From PFJX01 sp044227325 (GTDB lineage Bacteria > Pseudomonadota > Gammaproteobacteria > Burkholderiales > Thiobacillaceae): a stretch of DNA of 64,000 nucleotides. How positions within the stretch are numbered: position 1 is the stretch's first letter; each line of letters begins with the position of its first letter. Under the pieces are notes generated by a model. It made no database searches. It was not told the DNA's origin and was given only the letters and a program-made list of their open reading frames with translations. Positions 8,428 through 17,314 of the stretch are shown here, in pieces. Both the position numbers and the translations under genes were made by a program. The DNA is taken from positions 1 through 64,000 of the forward strand of contig JBGAFI010000018.1 in NCBI GenBank assembly GCA_044227325.1. Direction: 5' to 3'.

Positions 8428-9080
8428 CGCATGCAGCATACAAGGCGCTGGTCCTGCTTGGTGCCGGCGGTCACGCCAAGGTCCTGCTGGCACAGGCAAG
8501 GGCGCTGGGCAAACAGGTGACGGGTGTCTGCGATCCCTTGCTAGTACAGCAGGGAGTACGGGAATGGCGTGGGCTCCCGGTCCTCGGCGGTGACGAGGCG
8601 CTGGAGGCCTTGAGTCCTGAAGACATCGGCCTCATTAACGGTGTTGGCCAGACCGTCGGCGGTGCTGTGCGGCGTCAGATTTACGAGCGTTTTCGCAGTC
8701 ACGGTTTCGTCTTTCCGTCGTTGGTGCATCCGGCCGCCTGGGTGGCTGTGGAAACCAGTCTGGGCGACGGCGTGCAGGTGATGGCGGGGGCCATCCTCCA
8801 GCCCGATTGCGAAATCGGGGAGAACGTTATCATCAACACCCGCGCCGGCATTGACCATGATGTTTGCATAGGTGCGCACGTCCATGTCGCGCCAGGCGCG
8901 ACAGTGTGTGGCGGCGCGCGGATCGGTGCAGGTGCCATCATTGCGGCCGGGGCCACCGTCATCCAGGGAGTCGTTGTCGGAGAGAATGCAGTGGTTGGCG
9001 CCGGTGCCACCCTGGTGCGTGGCCTTCCGACCTGCGAAGTGCTGCTCGGCGCCCCGCCCCGCCTGGCCCAACGAAAATAG
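8424..9080 (+). CDS. NeuD/PglD-family sugar O- or N-acyltransferase
   Basis: A 218-residue protein with a short N-terminal Rossmann-like PglD_N domain (LLGAGGHAKVLL) and a C-terminal left-handed beta-helix of hexapeptide repeats (from about residue 95), the acetyl-CoA-binding fold of NeuD, PglD and LegH. It probably transfers an acetyl group either to C4-N of the GDP-diamino sugar (the LegH role) or to a hydroxyl of the finished acid. Which of these applies is open because a formyltransferase is also encoded here. The start overlaps the neuB stop; a 10-base gap precedes ptmE. Confidence 0.8.
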   Translation: MTHAAYKALVLLGAGGHAKVLLAQARALGKQVTGVCDPLLVQQGVREWRGLPVLGGDEALEALSPEDIGLINGVGQTVGGAVRRQIYERFRSHGFVFPSLVHPAAWVAVETSLGDGVQVMAGAILQPDCEIGENVIINTRAGIDHDVCIGAHVHVAPGATVCGGARIGAGAIIAAGATVIQGVVVGENAVVGAGATLVRGLPTCEVLLGAPPRLAQRK

Positions 9081-9090
9081 AAATATCAGC

Positions 9091-10155
9091 ATGCCTCTAT
9101 CCCAACCCAGCCCTTGGCAGACATCCCTGCTGCCACCGACAGCGAGCATGCAGGATGCTATCCGCAACCTGGATGCGACGGGATTGCAGATCGCCCTAGT
9201 CGTCTCCAACGATGGGATACTGGAAGGCACGCTCACAGACGGCGACATCCGCCGCGGCATATTGCGCGGTTGTGCTCTTGAAACACCTATCAGCGAGGTG
9301 ATGTACCACTCGCCGTTAGTGGCTCCGCCAGACATGGGACGTGAAATAGTGTTGCAGTTGATGCGCGCCAACAGATTGCACCATCTGCCGGTGATCGACG
9401 CCGGGCGCCGGGTTGTCGGACTGCACCTATGGGATGAGATCATCGCTCCCACCAGCCGGGACAACCTGATGATCATCATGGCTGGCGGCCTCGGCAAGCG
9501 CCTGTTGCCCTACACCGAGGACTGTCCCAAGCCGATGCTGACCGTAGCCGGCAAGCCGATGCTGGAGCACATCATCGAGCGCGCCAAGGCAGAAGGTTTT
9601 AACCACTTCGTGCTCGCCGTGCGCTACCTGGCTCACAAGATCGAATCCCACTTCGGTGATGGCCAGCGATGGGACGTCCGCATCGAATACTTGCGTGAAG
9701 ATGCGCCGCTGGGTACCGCGGGTGCCCTCGGACTGCTTACAGAGACGCCGGAACAGGCCGTGGTCGTTACCAATGGCGATGTGCTTACGGACGTTCATTA
9801 TGGCGAGATGCTTGATTTCCACCGCCGGCACCAGGCGGCCGCAACCATGGCAGTACGGCAGCACGAGTGGCAGCATCCCTTCGGTGTCGTCCTTACCCGC
9901 GGGGTGGATATCATCGGTTTCGAGGAAAAGCCTGTGCATCGCTCCAACGTCAACGCTGGCATCTACGTACTTGAGCACGCCACGCTCAAACTGCTGGGAC
10001 GCAACGAGCCCTGCGACATGCCGAAACTGTTTGAGCGTGCCCAGTTGCACGGCCTCAAGACCATCGTCTACCCGATGCACGAACCTTGGCTGGATGTTGG
10101 CAGGCCTGGCGACCTGGAACTGGCACGTTTGGGCAAGATGTCTTCCGGCACATGA
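9091..10155 (+). CDS. ptmE: Nucleotidyltransferase with N-terminal CBS pair, PtmE type (glucosamine-1-phosphate guanylyltransferase)
   Basis: A 354-residue protein. Residues about 10-115 form a pair of CBS repeats (GTLTDGDIRRG is characteristic), and from about residue 125 there is an NTP-transferase domain (MAGGLGKRL, DCPKPML, TNGDVLTD). In Campylobacter PtmE makes the GDP-linked glucosamine that feeds legionaminic acid synthesis, which explains why the pathway runs on GDP sugars. The ATG at 9091 follows the neuD-like stop by 10 bases; an in-frame extension back to 8872 would lie inside that gene. Its stop overlaps the next start (10152-10155). Confidence 0.82.
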   Translation: MPLSQPSPWQTSLLPPTASMQDAIRNLDATGLQIALVVSNDGILEGTLTDGDIRRGILRGCALETPISEVMYHSPLVAPPDMGREIVLQLMRANRLHHLPVIDAGRRVVGLHLWDEIIAPTSRDNLMIIMAGGLGKRLLPYTEDCPKPMLTVAGKPMLEHIIERAKAEGFNHFVLAVRYLAHKIESHFGDGQRWDVRIEYLREDAPLGTAGALGLLTETPEQAVVVTNGDVLTDVHYGEMLDFHRRHQAAATMAVRQHEWQHPFGVVLTRGVDIIGFEEKPVHRSNVNAGIYVLEHATLKLLGRNEPCDMPKLFERAQLHGLKTIVYPMHEPWLDVGRPGDLELARLGKMSSGT

Positions 10156-11192
10156 ACGAGTATCGGGGCATGCTTTCGAAAATTTTAATCGTGGGCCTGG
10201 GCAGCATTGGCAAGCGCCACTTGCGCATAGCCAGGGCGCTGTACCCCAACGCGGATATCAGAGTCCTGCGCCATGCCGGCCCGAGCGCTACACCGGAATT
10301 TGCCGATGGTTGCCTTGTAGACATGGCGGACGCGCTGCGCTTTGCGCCGGACGCGGCGGTGATTGCCAACCCGGCACCGTTCCATCTTGGCACGGCTTTG
10401 CCATTGGCGCGGGCGGGCATCCATCTCCTGATTGAAAAGCCGCTCGCCGCAGAAAGCATGGGAGTCCAGGAACTGCTGGAAGAGGAGGCCCTGCAGCGGA
10501 CAGTGGTCATGGTCGGCTATAACCTTCGCCACCTACCGTCGCTACAGGCGTTCCGCCAACTGCTCAATGAAGGCAACATCGGACCGCTCTGGTCGGTAAG
10601 GGCTGAAACCGGCCAGTACCTGCCCTCCTGGCGCCCAGGGGCGGACTATCGCGATGGTGTCTCGGCGCAACGCCGGCTCGGAGGCGGCGTGCTGCTGGAA
10701 CTCAGTCACGAGATTGACTATCTGCGCTGGATATTCGGCGAGATTTGCTGGGTCCAAGCGACCCTGCGCCGTCAGAGTAGCCTCGAGATCGACGTCGAGG
10801 ACACGGCCCATCTGCTGCTAGGATTCGGCGACTCCGAGGAAGGTGGAGGCCTGACTGCTAGGCTGGATATGGACTTCATCCGCCGGGACTCGACACGCCA
10901 GTGTATTGCTCTCGGAAAGGGGGGCAGCCTGCGCTGGGATGGCTTGGCTGGCACGGTCGATGTATTCGGTCCGGAGATGAAGTCCTGGCGGAATGTCCGG
11001 ACTCTGCCCCACGAGCGCGACGACAGCTACATATCCCAGTGGCATCACTTCGCGGCCTGCATTTTGCGGGGGGAGCGCCCTCTGGTTTCCGCGGTGGACG
11101 GCGCAGTAACCCTGGCCGTCATCGAGGCGGCGCGGCGCTCTTCGCAGGATGGGGGCCGCAGAACCATTGTCAACCGAAGCGAAACTCCATGA
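10152..11192 (+). CDS. ptmF: Gfo/Idh/MocA-family oxidoreductase, PtmF-like
   Basis: A 346-residue NAD(P)-dependent oxidoreductase with the N-terminal dinucleotide fold VGLGSIGKRHLR, the EKPLA motif of the family near residue 97 and a C-terminal substrate domain containing LLELSHEIDYLRWIFG. In Campylobacter the ptmE-ptmF-ptmB-ptmA block is genetically required for legionaminic acid derivatives. The same order occurs here, but the exact reaction of this member is not clear to me. The start is the ATG in the ATGA overlap with ptmE, and it overlaps the cytidylyltransferase downstream (11189-11192). Confidence 0.75.
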   Translation: MNEYRGMLSKILIVGLGSIGKRHLRIARALYPNADIRVLRHAGPSATPEFADGCLVDMADALRFAPDAAVIANPAPFHLGTALPLARAGIHLLIEKPLAAESMGVQELLEEEALQRTVVMVGYNLRHLPSLQAFRQLLNEGNIGPLWSVRAETGQYLPSWRPGADYRDGVSAQRRLGGGVLLELSHEIDYLRWIFGEICWVQATLRRQSSLEIDVEDTAHLLLGFGDSEEGGGLTARLDMDFIRRDSTRQCIALGKGGSLRWDGLAGTVDVFGPEMKSWRNVRTLPHERDDSYISQWHHFAACILRGERPLVSAVDGAVTLAVIEAARRSSQDGGRRTIVNRSETP

Positions 11193-11893
11193 GTACTATC
11201 GCCCTGATCTGTGCCCGCGGCGGCTCGAAAGGCCTGCCGGGCAAGAATATCCGACCTCTCGCGGGCAAACCGCTGATCGCATGGGCTATTGCCCATGCCA
11301 GGGCTGTTCCACGGATTGACCGGGTGGTGGTGTCCACGGACTCCCCCGAGATCGCCGAGGTGGCGCGAAGCTACGGGGCCGAGGTGCCGTTCCTACGCCC
11401 TGCCGAATTGGCCCGCGATGACAGTCCGGAGTGGCTGGCCTGGCGCCATGCCGTCGAGTTCTTTATACAGGTCGACGGCGCCTATCCTGACCAGTTGGTG
11501 TCGGTACCTGCCACGGCCCCACTGCGCCAGCCGGAGGACATAGAAAATTGTCTGGACGAGTATGAGAAAGGTGGCGCGGACATCGTCGTGACCATTACCG
11601 ACTCACACCGCAGCCCCTACTTCAATATGGTCACCCGCGACGAAACTGGGGCGGCGCGGTTGGTTATCCCACCCCGGGGCGTGGTATCTCGCCGCCAGGA
11701 CGCGCCTGTGGTGTACGACATGACCACTGTGGCCTATGTTACCAGCGCGGAATTCATTCTGACCCATGACCATGTCTTCGCCGGCGCGGTCAAGGCGGTG
11801 CATGTGCCACCCGAGCGGGCACTGGACATCGACACCGAACTTGATTTCAGGATTGCCGAATGCCTAATCCAACCCCGCTTGGAGAAGTCATGA
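11189..11893 (+). CDS. ptmB: CMP-nonulosonate cytidylyltransferase, NeuA/PtmB type
   Basis: A 234-residue acylneuraminate cytidylyltransferase with the P-loop-like CTP motif ARGGSKGLPGKNI near the N-terminus and the later ALDIDTELDF motif that positions metal and sugar. It activates the free nonulosonic acid to the CMP sugar used by the glycosyltransferases. Placement between ptmF and ptmA reproduces the Campylobacter gene order. The start in the ATGA overlap is favoured over any longer frame. A second, divergent paralogue is at 19834-20562. Confidence 0.87.
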   Translation: MSTIALICARGGSKGLPGKNIRPLAGKPLIAWAIAHARAVPRIDRVVVSTDSPEIAEVARSYGAEVPFLRPAELARDDSPEWLAWRHAVEFFIQVDGAYPDQLVSVPATAPLRQPEDIENCLDEYEKGGADIVVTITDSHRSPYFNMVTRDETGAARLVIPPRGVVSRRQDAPVVYDMTTVAYVTSAEFILTHDHVFAGAVKAVHVPPERALDIDTELDFRIAECLIQPRLEKS

Positions 11894-12693
11894 AGCCGTT
11901 ATCACAGATCATGGACCTGCATGGTCGCACTGCCTTGGTCACCGGCGCCTCCGGGCACATTGGACGGACTATCGCACAGACGCTGGCTGAACTCGGATCC
12001 GATCTGGTGCTGGTCGACATGCCGGGTACCCAACTCGAGTCGCTGCCGGCCCTCCTTTCCTCATTCCCTGACATCAGCGTGGAAGTCCTGGCCTGCGACC
12101 TGGAGCTGGGAGAGGAACGCGAACGGCTGGTCCAGTCCTTCAAGGGGCGATACGAGGCGCTCGACATTCTCGTTAACAATGCCGCCTTCGTCGGTACGTC
12201 CGGTTTGCAGGGCTGGGCGACACCATTTCTCGAACAGACGGTCGATACCTGGCGGCGCGCGATGGAGGTCAATCTGACGACGGTTTTCGACCTGTGCAAG
12301 TCGCTGACGCCCGATCTCATGCGTGGTCAGGGTGCGAGCATCATCAACATCACGTCTATCTACGGCGAGCTGGGTCCCGACTGGCGCCTTTACGAGGGCA
12401 CTTCCATGGGCAATCCTGCCGCCTACTCCGCCTCGAAGGGAGGCCTGATCCAGTTGACCCGCTGGCTGGCGACCACGCTAGCGCCGTCCATACGTGTCAA
12501 CGCCATATCCCCTGGTGGCGTGGTCCGCAATCAGCCTGAGGCGTTCGTCGAGCGCTACGTCGCCCGAACACCCCTCGCGCGGATGGCCACCGAGGAGGAT
12601 TTTCGCGGTGCCATCGCCTTCCTAGCGAGCGACATGTCAAGCTATGTCACTGGGCAGAACATCGCGGTGGATGGTGGCTGGGGTGTCTGGTGA
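11890..12693 (+). CDS. ptmA: Short-chain dehydrogenase/reductase, PtmA-like
   Basis: A 267-residue classical SDR with TGASGHIG cofactor binding near residue 20, NNAA near residue 97 and the catalytic Tyr/Lys motif YSASK. It ends with the usual VTGQNIAVDGGWGVW. Its position matches ptmA of Campylobacter, which belongs to the legionaminic block, but the substrate cannot be read from sequence. It starts in an ATGA overlap with ptmB. A 43-base gap follows before the next gene, the first real break in the operon since legB. Confidence 0.78.
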   Translation: MKPLSQIMDLHGRTALVTGASGHIGRTIAQTLAELGSDLVLVDMPGTQLESLPALLSSFPDISVEVLACDLELGEERERLVQSFKGRYEALDILVNNAAFVGTSGLQGWATPFLEQTVDTWRRAMEVNLTTVFDLCKSLTPDLMRGQGASIINITSIYGELGPDWRLYEGTSMGNPAAYSASKGGLIQLTRWLATTLAPSIRVNAISPGGVVRNQPEAFVERYVARTPLARMATEEDFRGAIAFLASDMSSYVTGQNIAVDGGWGVW

Positions 12694-12736
12694 GGCCTCC
12701 CCTGCCAACTCCAGTCTCGAAGAGGAAGGGCTGGTG

Positions 12737-14158
12737 ATGCGCATCATGGTCGTTTGTAATTCGCGGCATCACTCACGCAGCACCCTGGCCCTGGCTGAGC
12801 AACTGGCCATCATGGGCTTGCAGGGCGAGGTCATCGCACTGTGTGAGCCAAGCGAGATGGGGTACTACGAAAGTTTCATTAATCCGATGACAACGCGCAT
12901 AGTGCCTTTCGCGGAGGGAGGAGTTGAAGCACGGCCGGACGTCCCGGCCATGGCCCAGCGGCAAGCGGAGCCCTCCACCCGCTTCGAGCGAGCTTATAGC
13001 TCTATCGCTCGGTTGCGCAGCAGAAGCCGCTCCGCTGTTGTCAAGAAGCTCATCGATATCGTCCGGGAAAGCTCACCGGGTTGCCTCATCCAGGAAAAAA
13101 GGGCTCTACGGCACTATCGCAGTCAAATTGCGCTCGCCGAACGGCTGATGGCGAAGACTATGCCCACTGTTATACTCGCCTTCGGGGACAGGCACATCGA
13201 CTTTGAAGTGGCCGTACTGGCTGCCGCCAGGCGGCGCGGGATTCGCGTCGTATTGCCGTACAGCACATACTCAGGCAGCGCCGGCCTGTTAAAACTTCGC
13301 AAGCTCCAGGGCGAACTCGGTATATGGTCGCCTTTCTCGCTTTATCGCCTAAATGCCAAGCGGGTACTCAGGAGCCAGGTTATGGAGGGCTACTTCTGGC
13401 AGCGTCCGAGCGTTCTGATGGCCCTGAGAAAGCTTGGCCTGCTTTCGAGAAATCCCTGGTGCATTGGCAACGGCCCCTCGGATATCGTGTGCGTTGACAA
13501 TGACAGTACCTTCGCTCGCTATGCAGCCGAAGGCGTGCCGCAGCACAAGATTAAGATAGTCGGCGACACTGCCTATGATGCACTGTTTGCACAATTCACG
13601 GCGCGCTACCAGGTGCGCGCGCAGATGGCTGAAGAGGGTCACATCCGGGTGGACTGGCCGGTCATCGTGATTGCCCTGCCACAGTTCGCAGAGCAAGGAG
13701 TGATGGGGTGGGAGGAGCACTGGCGAGAAATTGAATACCTACTCGGCGAAATTTGTTGCTGTGGGCCGAACGTTGTCGTTTCCCTGCATCCCCGTGTTAA
13801 CCAGGACGACTACCGCTACCTCGAAGAAAAGTATCCATTACACATTGCCACTCAGCCGCTGAAGGACATCCTGCCAGTGGCCGATGTCTTCGTCGCGGTT
13901 AACTCAAGTACGGTATTCTGGGCCGTCCTGTGTGGCATACCCGTTGTCGTGCTGGACTATTTCGGGTTGGACTCCAGCCTGTTTAACCATTTGACGAGCA
14001 TCTCCTATGTGCGGGACCGACGCGCCGTCCGAGATGTGGTCAGCATCGCCATCACCTCATCCGGTCCCGATTTTGCCGATGACTGGAAGCGCCTTTCCCG
14101 TGAACGGGTCTTCGACGGCAACGTAATCCGCCGCTACTTCGGACTGGTTGGCGAATAG
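12737..14158 (+). CDS. GT-B-like protein, candidate glycosyltransferase of unknown specificity
   Basis: A 473-residue protein that I cannot place in a named family. The C-terminal half looks like a GT-B nucleotide-sugar domain: IKIVGDTAYDALF, SLHPRVNQDDY, then LPVADVFVAVNSSTVFWAVLCGIPVV, resembling capsule and CDP-glycerol-type transferases. The N-terminal half begins MRIMVVCNSRHHSRST, as in sugar-binding Rossmann domains. The start at 12737 is chosen for the GAGGAAGGG ribosome site just upstream; an earlier frame would overlap ptmA. Directly downstream of a CMP-sugar operon, it is a candidate nonulosonic acid transferase. One base separates its stop from asnB. Confidence 0.55.
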   Translation: MRIMVVCNSRHHSRSTLALAEQLAIMGLQGEVIALCEPSEMGYYESFINPMTTRIVPFAEGGVEARPDVPAMAQRQAEPSTRFERAYSSIARLRSRSRSAVVKKLIDIVRESSPGCLIQEKRALRHYRSQIALAERLMAKTMPTVILAFGDRHIDFEVAVLAAARRRGIRVVLPYSTYSGSAGLLKLRKLQGELGIWSPFSLYRLNAKRVLRSQVMEGYFWQRPSVLMALRKLGLLSRNPWCIGNGPSDIVCVDNDSTFARYAAEGVPQHKIKIVGDTAYDALFAQFTARYQVRAQMAEEGHIRVDWPVIVIALPQFAEQGVMGWEEHWREIEYLLGEICCCGPNVVVSLHPRVNQDDYRYLEEKYPLHIATQPLKDILPVADVFVAVNSSTVFWAVLCGIPVVVLDYFGLDSSLFNHLTSISYVRDRRAVRDVVSIAITSSGPDFADDWKRLSRERVFDGNVIRRYFGLVGE

Positions 14159-14159
14159 C

Positions 14160-16058
14160 ATGTGCGGCATCCTTGGTGCCATCCCTGCGGCTGAGCCCGA
14201 TGCCTTCCTGCGCGCGCTGTCTACCATCGCCCACCGCGGGCCGGACGGCCAGGGGAGTTGGCAGGACGGCATGCAGGTGATGCTCGGCCATCGACGGCTT
14301 TCCATCCTCGATGTTTCGGAGGCAGCCTCCCAGCCGATGCATCGGCGCGGCCGCTACCACATTGTCTTCAATGGTGAAATCTACAACTTTTTGGAGCTCC
14401 GCCGCGAACTCGAGGCGGCGGGTGAGATTTTTAGCAGCGACTCGGACACGGAGGTTCTACTGGCCGGGTTCGCGCGATGGGGCAGGAATTGTCTGGACCG
14501 GCTGAACGGCATGTGGGCCTTCGCCATCTGGGACAGCAATGAGCAACGGCTGTTTCTGGCACGCGACCGGTTAGGTGAGAAGCCCCTCTTTTATCTCCAT
14601 GAGGGTGGGCGTTTCCTTTTCGCGTCGGAGCAGAAGGCTCTGCTGCCATTCCTGCGCGAGGTGAGACCAGCGGAACGTTTCCATGCATTGTGCCGCAACC
14701 CTTACGCCTACGAGGGTACGAGCGAGTCGCTGTTCGACGGCATCTCCCGTTTCCCTGCAGCGCACTGCGCCTGGTTCGAAGCAGGAAGGATGCGCATTGA
14801 GCGATACTGGGCTCCACTGGAGCGGGAGCCGGATGTGCCGGGCGATTATGCCGCCCAGGTGGAGGCGTTGCGCGTACTGCTACTGGACTCCTGCCGCCTG
14901 CGTCTGCGCGCCGACGTGCCGGTGGCCACGGCATTGAGTGGCGGGGTCGACTCCAGCGCAGTTGCCGCCAGTATCGCTGAGGTGGGCAGGCAGCATGGCG
15001 TCGAGCGACTACCCGCCAAATGGCAGAATGCCTTCGTCGCCAGTTTTCCTGGTACGGTAATGGATGAGAGCGGCCCCGCCCGGCGGATTGCCGAGCATCT
15101 TGGCATCGATTTGCAGGAAGTCCCGATGGTGCCGAAAAACGCCGGCAACGATCTTGAACGCATAGCCTACCTGTTCGAGGAGGTGCACGAGGTCAACCCG
15201 TTGCCACACGTCAAGCTCTATGGCGAGATGCGCCGGCAAGGCGTCCTAGTTAGCCTCGATGGCCATGGCGGGGATGAGTTATTTTGTGGCTATGAATCCT
15301 CTGTGCTCCATGCGTTGCCCAGTGCGTTGGGGCGGCCGCGCGATGCCAAAATGGTGCTGCGGACCTACCAGGCGACCCATCCGGCCAATGCGCAGTTCCG
15401 GGGTATGTCACCGGCACGCATCGCGCTGTATCTGGCCCGCTCAGAAGTTCGCGACCGATGGAATAGCAGGCAGCGGGATCCCGCCATGCGGCATGCAGCC
15501 AGCCGTTGCGACAGTCTGAACAGGCATCTTCTGGGACTGTCCTTCTCCACCGTACTGCCCACCCTGCTCAGAAACTACGACCGATATTCGATGATAAATG
15601 GCGTGGAGATACGCATCCCCCTACTGGACCACCGCATTGTCGATTTCGCCTTTGCCTTGTCCTGGAAGTCGAAGTTGCGCAATGGGTTTACCAAGTCCGT
15701 GCTGCGAGACGCGGTAGCCCCTTGGTTGCCGGCCGGCATCGTCAGCAACCGGACCAAGTTCGGCTTCGCCCCACCCATCATTGACTGGATGCGTGGTCCG
15801 CTACGGGAATACCTGCTCGATGAGTTGGGTTCTTACACATTTCGCCAAGCCAGGATGATCGACCCAGCCCGGTTGGGAAAGACTCTACTTGATCTGATCC
15901 GCGGTGATGGCGCGGCTATCTTGTATGACGTGGAAAAGGTTTGGAAGGAATTCGCTATCTATCTCTGGGAAAAAGCGTTTCTGTGCAACCAGCCTTGGAA
16001 GCAATCAGACAAGGCTACGAGGAACGATTCCAACCTTATGTCCGTGATTAGCCTATGA
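14160..16058 (+). CDS. asnB: Glutamine-hydrolysing asparagine synthase-like amidotransferase
   Basis: A 632-residue two-domain protein. The N-terminal class II glutaminase begins Met-Cys-Gly-Ile, so Cys2 is the nucleophile after Met removal. The C-terminal synthetase has the ATP pyrophosphatase loop SGGVDSSAVA and a DGHGGDELFCGY segment. Homologues inside O-antigen loci are thought to amidate the carboxyl group of uronic acids rather than make asparagine. An AlgD-like dehydrogenase two genes downstream could supply such an acid; a nonulosonic acid carboxyl is another possible target. The start codon is fixed by the Cys2 requirement. Its stop overlaps the following GT4. Confidence 0.82.
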   Translation: MCGILGAIPAAEPDAFLRALSTIAHRGPDGQGSWQDGMQVMLGHRRLSILDVSEAASQPMHRRGRYHIVFNGEIYNFLELRRELEAAGEIFSSDSDTEVLLAGFARWGRNCLDRLNGMWAFAIWDSNEQRLFLARDRLGEKPLFYLHEGGRFLFASEQKALLPFLREVRPAERFHALCRNPYAYEGTSESLFDGISRFPAAHCAWFEAGRMRIERYWAPLEREPDVPGDYAAQVEALRVLLLDSCRLRLRADVPVATALSGGVDSSAVAASIAEVGRQHGVERLPAKWQNAFVASFPGTVMDESGPARRIAEHLGIDLQEVPMVPKNAGNDLERIAYLFEEVHEVNPLPHVKLYGEMRRQGVLVSLDGHGGDELFCGYESSVLHALPSALGRPRDAKMVLRTYQATHPANAQFRGMSPARIALYLARSEVRDRWNSRQRDPAMRHAASRCDSLNRHLLGLSFSTVLPTLLRNYDRYSMINGVEIRIPLLDHRIVDFAFALSWKSKLRNGFTKSVLRDAVAPWLPAGIVSNRTKFGFAPPIIDWMRGPLREYLLDELGSYTFRQARMIDPARLGKTLLDLIRGDGAAILYDVEKVWKEFAIYLWEKAFLCNQPWKQSDKATRNDSNLMSVISL

Positions 16059-17314
16059 CCCCAACGGAAACCAAACGCCCGAAGATCCTGTTCTTCGCAC
16101 CGATCCTCGAATATCCTCCTGCGGGCGGTCCACAACTCAGCGTCGTTAACGCCGTGAAGGTGCTAAACCGGATCGCGGAATTGCACATTGTCACCACCGT
16201 GCCGCCGGACCGTCTTGGTTCTCCCTCGGCCGAGGCTTTTTTTCGCGCCCACAGCCAAGCGCTGATCCACGCCCCTACCAGTTGCTGGCGATCCCGTAAT
16301 CCGTTCGTGGACAAGCTGATGCGCCGTTCCAGGCGTGGGCTGGCGCCCATCCTTGCCTGGTTTGACGTGCGCTGCATCCTGCGCCACGCGGCGCGCGAGG
16401 GTATCGAAATCTTCTGGGTCGACCGTGTTCTCGAACATGCCTTTGCCGTATTTCGCTTGCTTCGCTGGAAGCGTCCCGATTCACCTATCGTCGGCGATAC
16501 GGAAGCAGTGTATTCCCTGTTTGTCTTACGCGAGTTGCCAATGGTCAGGAACCCGATACGCCGGCTAGGTATATGGTTACGCGGAAAAAAAACCGAAGCT
16601 GAGGAACGTGTATTGACCGCGCGCGCCGACGTGGTGACAGCTGTTTCGGAAGTAGATGCCGATTTCTTTCGTCGATTGGCGTCGCAGCCACGGAACATCA
16701 TGTGTTTCTCGAACGTGGTGGACTTGGCCGATTTCCGAGAACGTATCGAGCCGCCGCTGCCACTAAAGAAACCCTGTGCGCTGCTCCTCGGCTCATTCGG
16801 CCACGCGAACAGTCCCATGGACCGCGCTGCCCGCTGGGTGGCCGAAAACATCATGCCCTTGGTGTGGGAGAAAGTACCCGAAGCACACCTTTACATTATC
16901 GGCCGCAATTCGCAGATCACCCAGGCCGTGCTAAATGGTGAGCGGATCACGGTGGTCGGCCAGGTACCTAGCGTGTTGCCTTACCTGCAACAGGCCGCAG
17001 TTACCCTCGTGCCCCTACGCTTCGAGTCCGGCACGCGATTCAAGATCGTCGAATCGGGAGCTGCTGCCGTGGCTTGCGTTTCCACCACACTCGGTGCCGA
17101 GGGGCTTGAAGTCACACACGGCGAGAACATTCTTATCGCCGACGATACCGAACAGTTCGCCGAAGCCATGGTTTCGGTTCTTTCCTCCCCGGAGTTGGCC
17201 AGACGGCTCGGCGACAGTCTCCACGACTTGGTGGCACGAAATTACAGCCTGGAAAAGCAGACCCAGGAGGGAGAAATGATCCTGCAGCACATTAAGGAAA
17301 AGTTTTATGGTTAA
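16055..17314 (+). CDS. GT4-type glycosyltransferase
   Basis: A 419-residue GT-B enzyme. The N-terminus PKILFFAPILEYPPAGGPQLSVVNAV is the acceptor domain start of GT4 transferases. The C-terminal domain has LLLGSFGHANSPMDRAARW, a VVGQVPSVLPYLQQAAV segment and the donor-binding VPLRFESGTRFKIVESGA. It should transfer a sugar from an NDP donor onto the growing repeat unit at the cytoplasmic face. It overlaps asnB by four bases and the dehydrogenase gene by eight, so the three are probably co-translated. Confidence 0.82.
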   Translation: MTPTETKRPKILFFAPILEYPPAGGPQLSVVNAVKVLNRIAELHIVTTVPPDRLGSPSAEAFFRAHSQALIHAPTSCWRSRNPFVDKLMRRSRRGLAPILAWFDVRCILRHAAREGIEIFWVDRVLEHAFAVFRLLRWKRPDSPIVGDTEAVYSLFVLRELPMVRNPIRRLGIWLRGKKTEAEERVLTARADVVTAVSEVDADFFRRLASQPRNIMCFSNVVDLADFRERIEPPLPLKKPCALLLGSFGHANSPMDRAARWVAENIMPLVWEKVPEAHLYIIGRNSQITQAVLNGERITVVGQVPSVLPYLQQAAVTLVPLRFESGTRFKIVESGAAAVACVSTTLGAEGLEVTHGENILIADDTEQFAEAMVSVLSSPELARRLGDSLHDLVARNYSLEKQTQEGEMILQHIKEKFYG

